A stretch of DNA of 64,000 nt. Source: Clostridium gasigenes. GTDB lineage: Bacteria > Bacillota > Clostridia > Clostridiales > Clostridiaceae. Below the pieces are notes generated by a model. It did not search any database, was not told where the DNA came from, and was given only the letters and a program-made list of their open reading frames with translations. The position numbers and the translations under genes are program-made. The DNA lies in the NCBI RefSeq assembly GCF_900104115.1, contig NZ_FNJM01000001.1, forward strand, positions 1 through 64,000, written 5' to 3'. Below, in pieces: positions 15,869 to 25,354 of the stretch (the first letter of the stretch is position 1; every line of letters begins with the position of its first letter).

Positions 15869-16595
15869 TTGGTGGATAAAGATTTCGGTGCTAGGTTTTA
15901 TAGTTTTGATTACAGTGCTTTTAAATCTTATAAATAGAATAAATATAAAAAGTGTAAAAGCAAAACAAACATACCTAAGTGTAAACAGAGTTATAAGTAT
16001 TTCAAAGCAGTCATACATGTACAGTTTGAGAGCTATAATATATATCACTGTATCTATTATTTCATTAGTAGTTATAATAAGAATTTTTAAAGTTGATATT
16101 AGAACCTTGGTATTTATGGATGGACAAAATATATTAAAAGCAATAATGTCACTTATACTTGGGATATTCGTAAGTATGAAAATGTTTTTTATAACATCAA
16201 TTTTATTTATATCATTTATACTTAAAAAAGATTTAACAGGATGTATTACAAAAGTTAAATGGATAGATAAAAGTGAAAAATATGCTTTTTATACAAAGAT
16301 CATAAGACCCTGTGCAATAGCAATATTTGAAGTAATATTGTATTGTGTGATATTTAATAATATACTTTTACTCAATACAGATATAAATTTTGTTGTTTCA
16401 GCCCTTATAGTATCAGTTATTTATGGCATTGGAAAAAGTCTTTTAGTTTGTGATTTAGAGCTGAAGGTGCTTATGTTTTCCTATGGATTTTGGAGTTTGT
16501 TTACTGCAAACTTAGTTTATGGATTTACAGGAAATGCACTATATTCTATATGCTTATTTATTGTTACCGTTAGTTTTTGGGTTTTTAAAAGATAG
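15861..16595 (+). CDS. sagF: SagF-type membrane protein, inactive CPBP-like
   Basis: A 244-residue membrane protein in the SagF position. Its C-terminal half can be laid over SagE: 'IAIFEVILYCVIFN' against 'IAIFEELIFRCVWFN', and 'VIYGIGKSLLV' against 'VVYGFNHLFMG'. At the catalytic positions the second Glu is V158, the Arg is Y161 and the His is K192. The fold therefore appears kept and the active site lost. The published role of SagF is unknown. The GTG at 15861 is chosen because GAGGTG lies six bases before it and it overlaps the sagE stop; a GTG at 15852 lacks a spaced ribosome site. Confidence 0.8.
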   Translation: MNNWWIKISVLGFIVLITVLLNLINRINIKSVKAKQTYLSVNRVISISKQSYMYSLRAIIYITVSIISLVVIIRIFKVDIRTLVFMDGQNILKAIMSLILGIFVSMKMFFITSILFISFILKKDLTGCITKVKWIDKSEKYAFYTKIIRPCAIAIFEVILYCVIFNNILLLNTDINFVVSALIVSVIYGIGKSLLVCDLELKVLMFSYGFWSLFTANLVYGFTGNALYSICLFIVTVSFWVFKR

Positions 16596-16606
16596 GAGGA
16601 AAAGTA

Positions 16607-17542
16607 ATGAATATATTAGAAATTAGAGAACTGTCTAAGGAATTCGGGGATTTTAAAGCTGTAGATGGTATAAATCTTACAGTAAAACAAGGTGAAATTT
16701 ATGGTTTACTAGGGCCAAATGGAGCAGGAAAAAGTACAATTATAAACATGATTTGTGGGCTTCTATCTAAAAGTTCTGGTGAGATATTTATTTTAAATAA
16801 AAATGCTCAGAAGAACTCCAATGATATAAAAAGAGAAATAGGAATAGTACCTCAAGAAATTGCTATATATGAAGATTTGACCGCTTTAGAAAATGTCATA
16901 TTTTTTGGATCTATATATGGTCTTAAAGGAAAAGATTTAAAAGAAAAGGCAATGAAAGCTTTAGAATTTGTGGGATTACTAGATAAGAAAAAGCAATTTC
17001 CATCAAAATTTTCAGGTGGTATGAAAAGACGATTAAATATAGCTTGTGCACTTGTACATGAGCCAAAGCTAGTTATAATGGACGAGCCAACAGTAGGGAT
17101 TGATCCACAATCAAGAAATCATATTCTAGAGTCAATTAAAAAATTAAATGAAACTGGCACTACTATAATATATACAAGTCACTATATGGAAGAGGTAGAA
17201 GCTATATGCACTAAGATTGCCATAATTGATAATGGGAAGGTTGTTGCAGAAGGAACTAAGGAAGAATTAAAGGCGCAGTTTAAAGAATTTAATAAAATTA
17301 TACTAAAGGTATCTAACATAGAAAATGTGGATATATCTAAGTTAAAGGAAATACATGGAGTAGATAAGGTTGACTGCATGGGGAATACTATAGAAATAAG
17401 TACTAACACAAGTATTGATAATTTAGATAAGATACTTATGGTTATTATGGATTCAGAGGTTTCTATAAAATCTATAGAAAAAACAAGTATTGATTTAGAA
17501 ACTGTATTCCTTAATCTTACTGGGAAAAAATTGAGGGATTAA
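16607..17542 (+). CDS. sagG: SagG-type ABC exporter ATPase
   Basis: A 311-residue ABC ATPase. Walker A is GPNGAGKST at 36-44, the Q-loop is 'IVPQE', the signature is FSGGMKRRL and Walker B is 'LVIMDEPTVGID'. The H-loop is 'IIYTSHY'. A ~80-residue C-terminal extension is typical of ABC-2 type drug and peptide exporters. With SagH and SagI it should export the mature cytolysin. AGGAGG precedes the ATG and sagH follows 12 bases after its stop. Confidence 0.93.
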   Translation: MNILEIRELSKEFGDFKAVDGINLTVKQGEIYGLLGPNGAGKSTIINMICGLLSKSSGEIFILNKNAQKNSNDIKREIGIVPQEIAIYEDLTALENVIFFGSIYGLKGKDLKEKAMKALEFVGLLDKKKQFPSKFSGGMKRRLNIACALVHEPKLVIMDEPTVGIDPQSRNHILESIKKLNETGTTIIYTSHYMEEVEAICTKIAIIDNGKVVAEGTKEELKAQFKEFNKIILKVSNIENVDISKLKEIHGVDKVDCMGNTIEISTNTSIDNLDKILMVIMDSEVSIKSIEKTSIDLETVFLNLTGKKLRD

Positions 17543-17554
17543 GGAGTGATATAA

Positions 17555-18682
17555 GTGATTTTAAATATAATAAAAAAGGAAATATTACAAAACCTTAGAG
17601 ATAAAAAAGCGATGTTTTGGATGATTTTTTTCCCTATAATTATGATATTTATATTAGGAAATGCATTATCATCCGTCATTGGAGAAAGTAGCACAGCAGT
17701 ACCTAAAACTAAAATTGTATACACTATAGAAAAAGAAACAGACGATACTAAAAAACTTGAAAATTTCTTTAATGATTCTAAAGAAGAGCTTAATATGGAT
17801 TTTATAAAAAATGATGATAAAGAAAGTGTACTTAATGATATAAAAAGAGGAAAATTTGATTGTTATTTAGATATCGAGAATGCAGAAAACATAACCGTAT
17901 ATAGTAATGACATAAAAACTTTCAATGCAGCGTTAGTTACAAATCTTTTAGAAATCTATGGAGAAAAAAATAATGCACTTTCAAGTATAGCAAATGAAAA
18001 TCCACAAGGATTACAATTTGTAGATGTTGATTCTAAACCAGATTTTATAAAAATTAGAAGTTTAGATAAGTTAGAGAAGCCTACAGCTTTAGATTATTAT
18101 TCAGTAACTATGCTTACAATGATAATTCTATACGCAACTTTAACAGGGGCTATGACTATATTAGGAGAAAGAGTTAGAAGAACAATGCCAAGAATAGCAT
18201 GTAGTCCTATAAATAGGGGGACATTATTCTTTGGGAAGCTTATAGGTGCCTTTGTAATTGTAACTATTCAAGTAGGTATATTATTTCTTTTCACAAAATA
18301 TGTGTTTAGAGCAAATTGGGGAAGTGATTTATTACCTATAATAGGAATTCTTTTAACACAGATACTTATGGCAATATCATTAGGTATGGGGCTTTCTAGA
18401 TTGTTTAATAACCCAAACTTAATTAGTGTATTTTCAAATTTAATAATAATTTTATTGAATTTCTTAGGTGGAGCATATATTCCTTTAGAAATATTTGGAC
18501 CAAACAATATATTAATTTCAATATCAAATATATCTCCTTTAAAATGGACTAACGAATCCATATTTAAGATAATATATGGACAAGACTATTCTTTAGTGGC
18601 AATGGCTATATTTGTTAATTTAGCTGTAGCGTTAGTCTTTATGGTTTTACCTTTGGTATTTAGAAGAAGGGGGGAAGTTTAA
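17555..18682 (+). CDS. sagH: SagH-type ABC-2 permease
   Basis: A 375-residue ABC-2 permease. It has one N-terminal helix ('FWMIFFPIIMIFILGNAL'), a ~140-residue extracytoplasmic loop and five or so C-terminal helices, starting 'YYSVTMLTMIILYATLTGAMTI'. The helix after it carries 'GERVRRTMPRI', the usual ABC-2 coupling region. The start is a GTG eight bases after AAGGAG. Its TAA overlaps the ATG of the next permease by one base, so the two half-transporters are probably made in equal amounts. Confidence 0.9.
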   Translation: MILNIIKKEILQNLRDKKAMFWMIFFPIIMIFILGNALSSVIGESSTAVPKTKIVYTIEKETDDTKKLENFFNDSKEELNMDFIKNDDKESVLNDIKRGKFDCYLDIENAENITVYSNDIKTFNAALVTNLLEIYGEKNNALSSIANENPQGLQFVDVDSKPDFIKIRSLDKLEKPTALDYYSVTMLTMIILYATLTGAMTILGERVRRTMPRIACSPINRGTLFFGKLIGAFVIVTIQVGILFLFTKYVFRANWGSDLLPIIGILLTQILMAISLGMGLSRLFNNPNLISVFSNLIIILLNFLGGAYIPLEIFGPNNILISISNISPLKWTNESIFKIIYGQDYSLVAMAIFVNLAVALVFMVLPLVFRRRGEV

Positions 18683-19821
18683 TGAGAGATATATTAAATA
18701 TTACAAAAAATGTTTTGAAATTAATATTTAGGAAAAAATCAAGTATACTAGTTTTTATGCTTCTTCCTATAATGAGTATATTTATAAGTAAATATTTTAA
18801 CACCACAACACAGCAGGATATAAAGATAGGGATTTATGATGAGGATAAGAGCACGGTATCAAAGGATCTTGCTGAATACCTTATAAATAAAGAAAATTTT
18901 AAGGTCTTTTATATAGAAAAAGATTATATAGATTCAAAGATATTAAATAAAGCTGTTGATTCTGTAATAGTCTTAGATAAGGGATTTGAAGAGAGCATAA
19001 TTAATGGAAGTTTATCTAAAATTGATATGGTTTCTATAAAGGGGCAAGAGGTAACTGTTTGGCAAGAAAACTATATAAACTATTATATATCTGATCTTTT
19101 AGATATAAGTAAGTCATGTAGTGGTAACTCAGAACAGTTTTTTAAAGTTTATAATGATTTTAAAGAGCAAAAATTATCAATTAAAAATGAAAAGGTAAGT
19201 GATATTACACAAAGTCTTGGAGTTTCAAAGCAAAGTATAGCATTCCTTTTAGTATTTATGCTTACAGGAGCAACTATATCAGCTGGAACAATTGCTAGAG
19301 ATAAGTCAAATAGAGTATTTAAAAGACTTATGGCATCACCCCTTAAAATGTATAAATATATATTAGGAAATTTTATTGCTAATTTTATAATGAATATACT
19401 TCAGATAGTTGTAATATTAATAGCAGCAAAGATTTTGAAATTAGATTTCCATATGAGTATGGCAATGATATTTATAACATTAGGAGTATTTTCATTAGTT
19501 TCAGTAGCACTTGGAATGTTTATAGCATCTATTAGTAGTTCTAGTGCACAGGTTGGACAAATATCTAATGCTATAATAGTTCCAACATGTATGCTTTCAG
19601 GATGTTTTTGGCCAATAGAGCTTATGCCAAGTATAATGCAGAAAGTAGCACTAATACTTCCGCAAACATGGGTTATAAAAACTGTGGATTCCCTTCAATC
19701 AGGAAAAGTATTTACTGATGTAGTTCCATATATACTTATAATTTTAGCTTTTGCGGTAGGTCTTTTCTTATTATCAGTTATAAATATTAAAAAAGATGAA
19801 CAATTAGGAAGCTATGTTTAG
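18682..19821 (+). CDS. sagI: SagI-type ABC-2 permease
   Basis: The second ABC-2 permease (379 residues), with the same layout: a first helix near 20-35, a large outer loop, then 'QSIAFLLVFMLTGATISAG' and 'ARDKSNRVFKRLMASPLKMYK' as the coupling segment. It ends the cytolysin operon at a hairpin 15 bases downstream. It is only distantly similar to SagH, as expected for a heteromeric exporter. Confidence 0.9.
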   Translation: MRDILNITKNVLKLIFRKKSSILVFMLLPIMSIFISKYFNTTTQQDIKIGIYDEDKSTVSKDLAEYLINKENFKVFYIEKDYIDSKILNKAVDSVIVLDKGFEESIINGSLSKIDMVSIKGQEVTVWQENYINYYISDLLDISKSCSGNSEQFFKVYNDFKEQKLSIKNEKVSDITQSLGVSKQSIAFLLVFMLTGATISAGTIARDKSNRVFKRLMASPLKMYKYILGNFIANFIMNILQIVVILIAAKILKLDFHMSMAMIFITLGVFSLVSVALGMFIASISSSSAQVGQISNAIIVPTCMLSGCFWPIELMPSIMQKVALILPQTWVIKTVDSLQSGKVFTDVVPYILIILAFAVGLFLLSVINIKKDEQLGSYV

Positions 19822-19835
19822 AAAATATTAAAAGT

Positions 19836-19865
19836 ACAACCTTCAATTATAAGATTGGAGGTTGT
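19836..19865 (+). terminator. Terminator of the cytolysin operon
   Basis: ACAACCTTCAAT-TATAAG-ATTGGAGGTTGT (one G-T pair) is followed by a short T-rich tract, just after sagI. Confidence 0.75.
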
Positions 19866-19936
19866 TTATTGTTGTGGATAAGTTGGAAAATATTACATCG
19901 GTTTAGTAGGCAATAGTAACGAGACTGACAAAATAT

Positions 19937-19967
19937 TGTTATATTGTTATGTTATAATAATATAACA
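19937..19967 (+). promoter_or_regulatory. Inverted repeat over the RelA/SpoT-gene promoter
   Basis: TGTTATATT and AATATAACA flank a 13-base centre that contains TATAAT (19953-19958), 27 bases before the next ATG. It could be an operator covering the -10 box. Confidence 0.4.
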
Positions 19968-19993
19968 AATTTCAATGGGAAGAGGAGAACGTA

Positions 19994-21337
19994 ATGGCAC
20001 TAAAGATGTTTGGATTTATAGATGATATAATTAATACTTTAGAAGATGAGAGGGAATATCTTGAAAGAGTTGGCAAGGATATAGAAGGATATTTTGAGGA
20101 TATTTTAAGAGGAAATCATGAAGGCTATATAAATATAAATACTAGGGTTAAGTCGAGTAGTAGCTTGAAGGAGAAGATTTTAAGAAATAACTACTATAAT
20201 AAGAAGCTATCACCAAGAGAATTAGTTTATAGTCGTTCGGATTTAATTGGAATAAGGATAGAGTGTAGATTTATTAAGGATGAAGATGAAATATATAAAG
20301 TAATACAAGAGCATTTTAAATTAAAAAATAAAAACAATGAAAAAATATTCCTTGAAGTAAGCGGAATTCAACCTCAAAAGCAAAAAAATGGATTTAAGAT
20401 ATATAAGATAGATGGAGTTTATGAGGAAGATAATATAAAAGTTCCATTTGAACTTCAGATAAAAGCATTAGTAAACATATTTTGGAGTGAAATAGAACAT
20501 AAAATTATATATAAGAATAATTCGTATTTACTAATGGATTCATATCTAAAAGATATTATGAAATCAATAAAAAAGAATTTAATGATGATAGATAATCAAT
20601 TACTTATAACATATAATCAATTTAAGGTGCAAGGATCAGCTGTTTATTTAGAAAGTAAAAGCAACTTTGAAAAATTCCTATCAAAAATCATTTATGATGC
20701 ATATGCTCTGAAAATGAAAAATGATATAGGGTTTGTTGTAGATTTTAAAAAGTCTTGCGATACAATAATAAAATATTTTCTTAGAGGGGAAGAAGGAAAA
20801 TATGGCAATAAGATGATAAAGACCCTTGAAAGATTAAATGAAATATATACACTTGATACTAAATTTGATGAAGAAATTTTATTTGAAAGGGATATTAATT
20901 TTAAAGATGAATTTTCAGAAATAGTTGGTAAAAAAATATTAGAATCTATAAATAGTGAGTTTCAATGGAATTTATTCTTTAGAATAATATTTGAAATTGA
21001 ACGTGGAAATAATTCCGAGGATTTTGAAGCTTTTATTGAGTTTTATAGAGATAGGTTTAGTGAAAATAGTAGGTTCTTGAAACTAAATTCAACTTTAGGA
21101 AATGAAGAAGGAATTATGATAAAGGGTGATATTATGAGGGTAATTGCTAAAGCATTTACAGAAATAGATTCAATTGAATTTGTTAATGAAAACAATATAA
21201 AAAATATAAATTCTATTATTAATTATGAGGTAAATAATATTTATGAAAATATATCCTCATATGGAGAATGGGAAAGCAAGATGGATATTTATTTAAAGGT
21301 AATACATATAAAGATTTTAGCTATATTTAATTTTTAG
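19994..21337 (+). CDS. RelA/SpoT-domain protein with unknown C-terminal half
   Basis: The N-terminal ~180 residues match the RelA/SpoT nucleotidyltransferase fold: R51-VKSSSSLKEKI, 'DLIGIRIECRF' at 83-93, 'FELQIK' at 152-157 and 'WSEIEHKIIYK' at 164-174. The 'GYR-x-I/H' substrate segment of (p)ppGpp synthetases is replaced by 'NGFKIYKIDGVY', and EIQIRT is altered to ELQIKA. No HD hydrolase domain precedes it. The last ~270 residues are helical and match nothing I know. It may be a small alarmone synthetase, a nucleotide-modifying toxin-like enzyme, or an inactive relative. GAGGAG precedes the ATG. It has its own promoter and a hairpin-rich 3' end and lies just outside the cytolysin operon. 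Confidence 0.7.
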   Translation: MALKMFGFIDDIINTLEDEREYLERVGKDIEGYFEDILRGNHEGYININTRVKSSSSLKEKILRNNYYNKKLSPRELVYSRSDLIGIRIECRFIKDEDEIYKVIQEHFKLKNKNNEKIFLEVSGIQPQKQKNGFKIYKIDGVYEEDNIKVPFELQIKALVNIFWSEIEHKIIYKNNSYLLMDSYLKDIMKSIKKNLMMIDNQLLITYNQFKVQGSAVYLESKSNFEKFLSKIIYDAYALKMKNDIGFVVDFKKSCDTIIKYFLRGEEGKYGNKMIKTLERLNEIYTLDTKFDEEILFERDINFKDEFSEIVGKKILESINSEFQWNLFFRIIFEIERGNNSEDFEAFIEFYRDRFSENSRFLKLNSTLGNEEGIMIKGDIMRVIAKAFTEIDSIEFVNENNIKNINSIINYEVNNIYENISSYGEWESKMDIYLKVIHIKILAIFNF

Positions 21338-21338
21338 A

Positions 21339-21418
21339 GAAGACATTTTAAAAAAATGGAGCAATTAGGATAGTCTATTATTTTTTTAACCTTCCTAATA
21401 TAGAAATTAATGTCTTCA
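21339..21418. terminator. Nested hairpins between convergent genes
   Basis: GAAGACATT/AATGTCTTC is an outer 9-bp stem enclosing ATTAGGA/TCCTAAT and an A/T-rich tract. It lies between the ends of the RelA/SpoT gene and the leftward GntR gene. Confidence 0.45.
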
Positions 21419-21455
21419 TTTCTATTAAGTAATTACTAGAAATAAAGACTTTTTC

Positions 21456-22187
21456 TTATTTTCTTATTGAATTAATATTAATTGTTGTATTTGATAAGGG
21501 TAAATAATGCTTGTTGAAAGCAATTGGATATTTACTATCTGAATATATAGCTTCCTCAATTAAGTAGTATTGTGATTCGGAGGAAATAGAATATTTTTTA
21601 GTTGCGAATGTACCAGAAGATGAAAGCTTAATATGTATAGATGTACTACTACATTTGTTATAAATTTCATCTTCTATAAAATGAAGAATCTCATCATTAT
21701 TATTTAAATCAAGGTTAAAAGTAGATATAGTTTCGATTGGTATAATTGTATATGTATAGGCAATGGCATTTTCATTAGATTTATACCATCTGTCAATGCT
21801 AACTGCTGCAACTGTTATCCTACCTAAAACCTTTGTAAAATAGTCAGTTGGAGGCTCAATGTGAAAATTAATTTCAACAGAATCTACATCATGTTGCAAA
21901 CATTTATAAACAACATTACCTATCTTTTCAAGACCTACACTTTTGTCTTTATGAGATTTAATAATGAAATTACCTTTTCCATGAATATTTTTTATTAAAC
22001 CATCATCTTGTAATAAAGCTAATGCCTGGCGCAAAGTACTTCTACTAACGCCTAAATCTTTAGCCAAATCAGGCTCAGATGGTAATCTACAATCACCTGC
22101 AAAGGTTCCTTCATTTATCATTTTAAATAATTTATTATATACAGCAACATATCTTAATTCTTTTGATTTTTCAATAATATTAATCAT
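21456..22187 (-). CDS. GntR-family regulator with UTRA domain
   Basis: A 243-residue HutC-subfamily regulator. The N-terminal winged helix-turn-helix has 'RLPSEPDLAKDLGVSRSTLRQALALLQDDGLIKNIHGKGNFI', and the rest is the UTRA ligand-binding domain. It is divergent from udp-deoB-deoD, so it probably senses a nucleoside or deoxyribose-phosphate and controls that operon and itself. The same 13-mer TAAATAGACAAGT lies 18 bases before its own ATG and 43 bases before the udp ATG. The ATG at 22187 has an AGAGGG site; an upstream ATG at 22226 would place the repeat inside the gene and has no ribosome site. Confidence 0.88.
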   Translation of the reverse strand: MINIIEKSKELRYVAVYNKLFKMINEGTFAGDCRLPSEPDLAKDLGVSRSTLRQALALLQDDGLIKNIHGKGNFIIKSHKDKSVGLEKIGNVVYKCLQHDVDSVEINFHIEPPTDYFTKVLGRITVAAVSIDRWYKSNENAIAYTYTIIPIETISTFNLDLNNNDEILHFIEDEIYNKCSSTSIHIKLSSSGTFATKKYSISSESQYYLIEEAIYSDSKYPIAFNKHYLPLSNTTININSIRK

Positions 22188-22204
22188 AATATCCCTCTTT
22201 CTGT

Positions 22205-22228
22205 TAAATAGACAAGTTAAATACAAGT
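22205..22228. promoter_or_regulatory. Putative GntR operator, copy 1
   Basis: TAAATAGACAAGT (22205-22217) is followed by a partial copy, TAAATACAAGT (22218-22228), in the leader of the GntR gene. The same 13-mer recurs in front of udp. Confidence 0.55.
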
Positions 22229-22315
22229 TCGAGTATAATTTATATACTATAATAGTATTATAGTGTAATATAGTTAATTATACTATGAATAATTAAAAAA
22301 TATATTTTGAAAACG

Positions 22316-22344
22316 GTGACAGGACATTTAATTTGTGATAATAT
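22316..22344 (+). promoter_or_regulatory. Possible udp operon promoter
   Basis: GTGACA (22316-22321) and TAATAT (22339-22344) are 17 bp apart. Transcription would start just before the operator-like repeat at 22360. Both boxes are imperfect. Confidence 0.35.
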
Positions 22345-22359
22345 ATGTATATAGAAACA

Positions 22360-22378
22360 GACAACTAAATAGACAAGT
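22360..22378. promoter_or_regulatory. Putative GntR operator, copy 2
   Basis: GACAACTAAATAGACAAGT contains GACAA twice and the full 13-mer TAAATAGACAAGT seen before the GntR gene. It lies between the udp promoter and ribosome site, where a bound repressor would block transcription. Confidence 0.6.
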
Positions 22379-22420
22379 AAAGAACCTGTGATATAAATAA
22401 AGATTTAGGAGGGGTATTAA

Positions 22421-23203
22421 ATGATTTATTCTCAAGGAGTAGAAAAACAATATCATATTAATGTTGCAAAAGGGGAAGTTGGAAAATATGTAATTATGCC
22501 AGGGGACCCAAAAAGATGTGAAAAGATAGCAAAGTATCTTGATAATGCAAAATTAGTGGCAGATTCTAGAGAATATGTTACATATACAGGATACTTAGAT
22601 GGGGAAATGGTAAGTGTTACTTCAACAGGAATTGGAGGTCCATCAGCTGCCATAGCATTAGAAGAATTAGTTAGATGTGGAGCAGATACATTTATTAGAG
22701 TAGGAACTTGTGGTGGAATGGATTTAGATGTAAAAGGCGGAGATATGGTAGTTGCTACAGGAGCTATTAGAATGGAAGGAACAACTAAAGAGTACGTTCC
22801 AATTGAATTCCCAGCAGTAGCTAACTTAGATGTAATAAATTCTTTAGTATTAGCATCTAAAACATTAAATAAAGTTTATCATGCAGGGATTGTTCAATCA
22901 AAGGATTCATTCTACGGTCAACATTCACCTGAAACAAAACCAGTATCATATGAATTAATGAATAAATGGGAAGCTTGGTTTAGATGTGGATGTTTAGCTT
23001 CAGAAATGGAAGGGGCAGCCTTATTTATAGTAGGTAGTTATTTAAAGGTAAGAGTAGGAGCAGTATTCTTAGCTATAGCTAACCAAGAAAGAGAAAAGGC
23101 AGGATTAGAAAATATACAAGTACACGATACCGAAAGTGCAATAACAGTAGCAGTAGAGGGTATTAGAAATTTAATTAAAGCAGATAAGGAAAATAATAAA
23201 TAA
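22421..23203 (+). CDS. udp: Uridine phosphorylase
   Basis: Phosphorolysis of uridine (and deoxyuridine) to uracil and (deoxy)ribose-1-phosphate. The 260-residue protein follows the Udp pattern: '[14 protein letters not shown]' (phosphate loop), '[16 protein letters not shown]', 'RVGTCGGM', '[12 protein letters not shown]', 'QSKDSFYGQ' and '[10 protein letters not shown]', with the ribose-binding Glu-Met-Glu. It is first of three nucleoside-catabolism genes, which agrees with the pentose-1-phosphate passing on to DeoB. AGGAGGGG precedes the ATG. It is probably repressed by the divergent GntR protein. Confidence 0.9.
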   Translation: MIYSQGVEKQYHINVAKGEVGKYVIMPGDPKRCEKIAKYLDNAKLVADSREYVTYTGYLDGEMVSVTSTGIGGPSAAIALEELVRCGADTFIRVGTCGGMDLDVKGGDMVVATGAIRMEGTTKEYVPIEFPAVANLDVINSLVLASKTLNKVYHAGIVQSKDSFYGQHSPETKPVSYELMNKWEAWFRCGCLASEMEGAALFIVGSYLKVRVGAVFLAIANQEREKAGLENIQVHDTESAITVAVEGIRNLIKADKENNK

Positions 23204-23255
23204 TTTAGATAGATTAAATTTAACCTAAAAATAGGTATTTAGAAGGAGCATTAAT

Positions 23256-24446
23256 ATGAAAAAATATAAAAGAATTTTTACAATAGTAATAGATTCATTA
23301 GGAATTGGAGAAATGGAGGATGCAAAGGAATATGGAGATATAAATGTTGATACATTAGGACATATTGCAGACTCAGTAGAAAATTTCAAAATTCCTAATC
23401 TTGAAAAAATGGGTATTGCAAATTTACGTCCAGTAAAACATCTAAAGAAACAAGAAAAACCTCTAGGATATCAAATGAAAATGAAAGAGGCAAGTGTAGG
23501 AAAAGATACAATGACAGGTCATTGGGAAATGATGGGGCTACATATTACAAAGCCTTTTAAAACTTTTACTGACACAGGTTTCCCTAAAGAATTATTAGAT
23601 GAGTTATCTAAGAGAACAGGACATAAAATAGTAGGAAATAAAAGTTCAAGTGGTACAGAAATACTAGATGAACTTGCAGAGCACCAAATGAAAACTGGAG
23701 ACATGATTGTATATACTTCAGCAGATTCTGTGCTGCAAATATGTGGACATGAAGAGACTTTCGGGTTAGAGGAATTATATAGATGCTGTGAAATAGCAAG
23801 AGAGTTAACTTTAAAGGATGAATGGAAAGTTGGGAGAGTTATTGCAAGACCATATCTTGGAGATAAAAAGGGCGAATTTAAAAGAACTAGCAATAGACAT
23901 GATTATGCATTAAAACCATATGGAAGAATTGCATTAAATGAATTAAAAGACAATAACTATGAAGTTATTTCAGTTGGAAAGATCAATGATATTTTTGATG
24001 GTGAAGGAATTACAGAATCAAATAGATCAAAGAGCTCAGTACATGGAATGGAACAAACATTAGAAATTATGGATAGAAACTTTGAAGGTTTATGCTTTGT
24101 AAATTTAGTTGATTTTGATGCATTATGGGGTCATAGAAGAAATCCAGCAGGATATGCTAAAGAATTAGAAATGTTTGATGTTAGTTTAGGTAATGTATTA
24201 AATAAGCTTAGAGAAGATGATTTATTAATTATTACTGCAGATCATGGAAATGACCCTACTTATAAAGGATCAGATCATACAAGAGAATATGTACCATTTT
24301 TAGCATATTCACCTTCAATGAAAGGCAATGGAGTATTAGATATATGTAATAGTTTTGCTGCAATTGGAGCTACAGTAGTTGAAAACTTTGGAGTTAAAAT
24401 GCCAGAAAATACTATAGGTGAATCAGTATTAGAAAAATTAAATTAA
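23256..24446 (+). CDS. deoB: Phosphopentomutase
   Basis: Converts (deoxy)ribose-1-phosphate into the 5-phosphate, linking nucleoside phosphorylases to central metabolism. The 396-residue length is normal. It is an alkaline-phosphatase-superfamily enzyme with '[12 protein letters not shown]' (first metal ligand), phospho-accepting T85 in '[13 protein letters not shown]', '[14 protein letters not shown]', '[11 protein letters not shown]' and '[11 protein letters not shown]' as further metal-ligand segments. It lies 52 bases after udp and 80 bases before deoD. No deoC aldolase is present in the window. Confidence 0.96.
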   Translation: MKKYKRIFTIVIDSLGIGEMEDAKEYGDINVDTLGHIADSVENFKIPNLEKMGIANLRPVKHLKKQEKPLGYQMKMKEASVGKDTMTGHWEMMGLHITKPFKTFTDTGFPKELLDELSKRTGHKIVGNKSSSGTEILDELAEHQMKTGDMIVYTSADSVLQICGHEETFGLEELYRCCEIARELTLKDEWKVGRVIARPYLGDKKGEFKRTSNRHDYALKPYGRIALNELKDNNYEVISVGKINDIFDGEGITESNRSKSSVHGMEQTLEIMDRNFEGLCFVNLVDFDALWGHRRNPAGYAKELEMFDVSLGNVLNKLREDDLLIITADHGNDPTYKGSDHTREYVPFLAYSPSMKGNGVLDICNSFAAIGATVVENFGVKMPENTIGESVLEKLN

Positions 24447-24526
24447 TAAAGTTTATGATTATAGAGCTAGTAACATTATGAATTAATTTTAATGTTAATT
24501 TAAAAAAGATTTTAGGAGGATGAATT

Positions 24527-25234
24527 ATGAGTTTACACATTAATGCACAAGAGGGCGCAATAGCTGAAAATATTTTATTACCGGGAGATCCATTAAGAGC
24601 AAAATTTATTGCAGATAATTTTTTAGAAGATGTTGTTTGTTATAACGAAGTAAGAGGAATGCTCGGATTTACAGGTACATACAAAGGTAAGAGAGTTTCT
24701 GTACAAGGAACAGGAATGGGAATACCGTCTATGTCTATATATGCTACAGAATTAATGGCAGAATATAAAGTTAAAAATGTAATTAGAGTTGGTACTTGTG
24801 GATCTTATTCTGAGGATGTAAAGGTTAGGGACTTAGTAATTCCTATGTGTACATCAACAGATTCAAACATTAATTTAACAAGATTTGGAGGAAGAACTTA
24901 TGCTCCAACAGCTAACTTCGCATTATTAAAGAAAGCTTATGATGTTGCTGTAGCAAAAGGATATGATCCAAAGGTAGGTCAAGTGTTTTCATCTGATACA
25001 TTCTATGGAGATGATAATGAAGATTGGAAGACATGGGCTAAATTTGGATGTATCGCAGTAGAAATGGAAACAGCAGCATTATATACTATAGCAGCTAAAT
25101 ATAATGTAAATGCGCTAACTTTACTAACAGTAAGTGATCATTTAGTTACAGGCGAGGTAACTACTTCAGAGGAACGTCAAACAACATTTAAAAGTATGAT
25201 GGAAGTAGCACTAGAAACATTAATAAGTTTATAA
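24527..25234 (+). CDS. deoD: Purine nucleoside phosphorylase, DeoD type
   Basis: A hexameric-type phosphorylase that cleaves purine (deoxy)nucleosides. The 235-residue protein has '[14 protein letters not shown]', '[12 protein letters not shown]', 'RVGTCGSY', '[10 protein letters not shown]' and '[12 protein letters not shown]'. '[10 protein letters not shown]' contains the catalytic Asp that protonates the purine base. AGGAGG precedes the ATG. It is the last gene of the operon, with a clear terminator 46 bases downstream. Together Udp and DeoD supply DeoB with pentose-1-phosphates from both base classes. Confidence 0.96.
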   Translation: MSLHINAQEGAIAENILLPGDPLRAKFIADNFLEDVVCYNEVRGMLGFTGTYKGKRVSVQGTGMGIPSMSIYATELMAEYKVKNVIRVGTCGSYSEDVKVRDLVIPMCTSTDSNINLTRFGGRTYAPTANFALLKKAYDVAVAKGYDPKVGQVFSSDTFYGDDNEDWKTWAKFGCIAVEMETAALYTIAAKYNVNALTLLTVSDHLVTGEVTTSEERQTTFKSMMEVALETLISL

Positions 25235-25280
25235 GAGTTAGTTATTTGTTAATAAACTAAATAAGAAAATAATATTTTTA

Positions 25281-25317
25281 AGAGTTAGGTAAAATATAAT
25301 ACCTAACTCTTTTTTTA
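25281..25317 (+). terminator. Terminator of the udp-deoB-deoD operon
   Basis: AGAGTTAGGTA and its exact complement TACCTAACTCT flank an eight-base loop and are followed by seven T. Confidence 0.9.
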
Positions 25318-25354
25318 AAGCTCCTTTATGGAAAAAGAATAAATTAATAAAATG

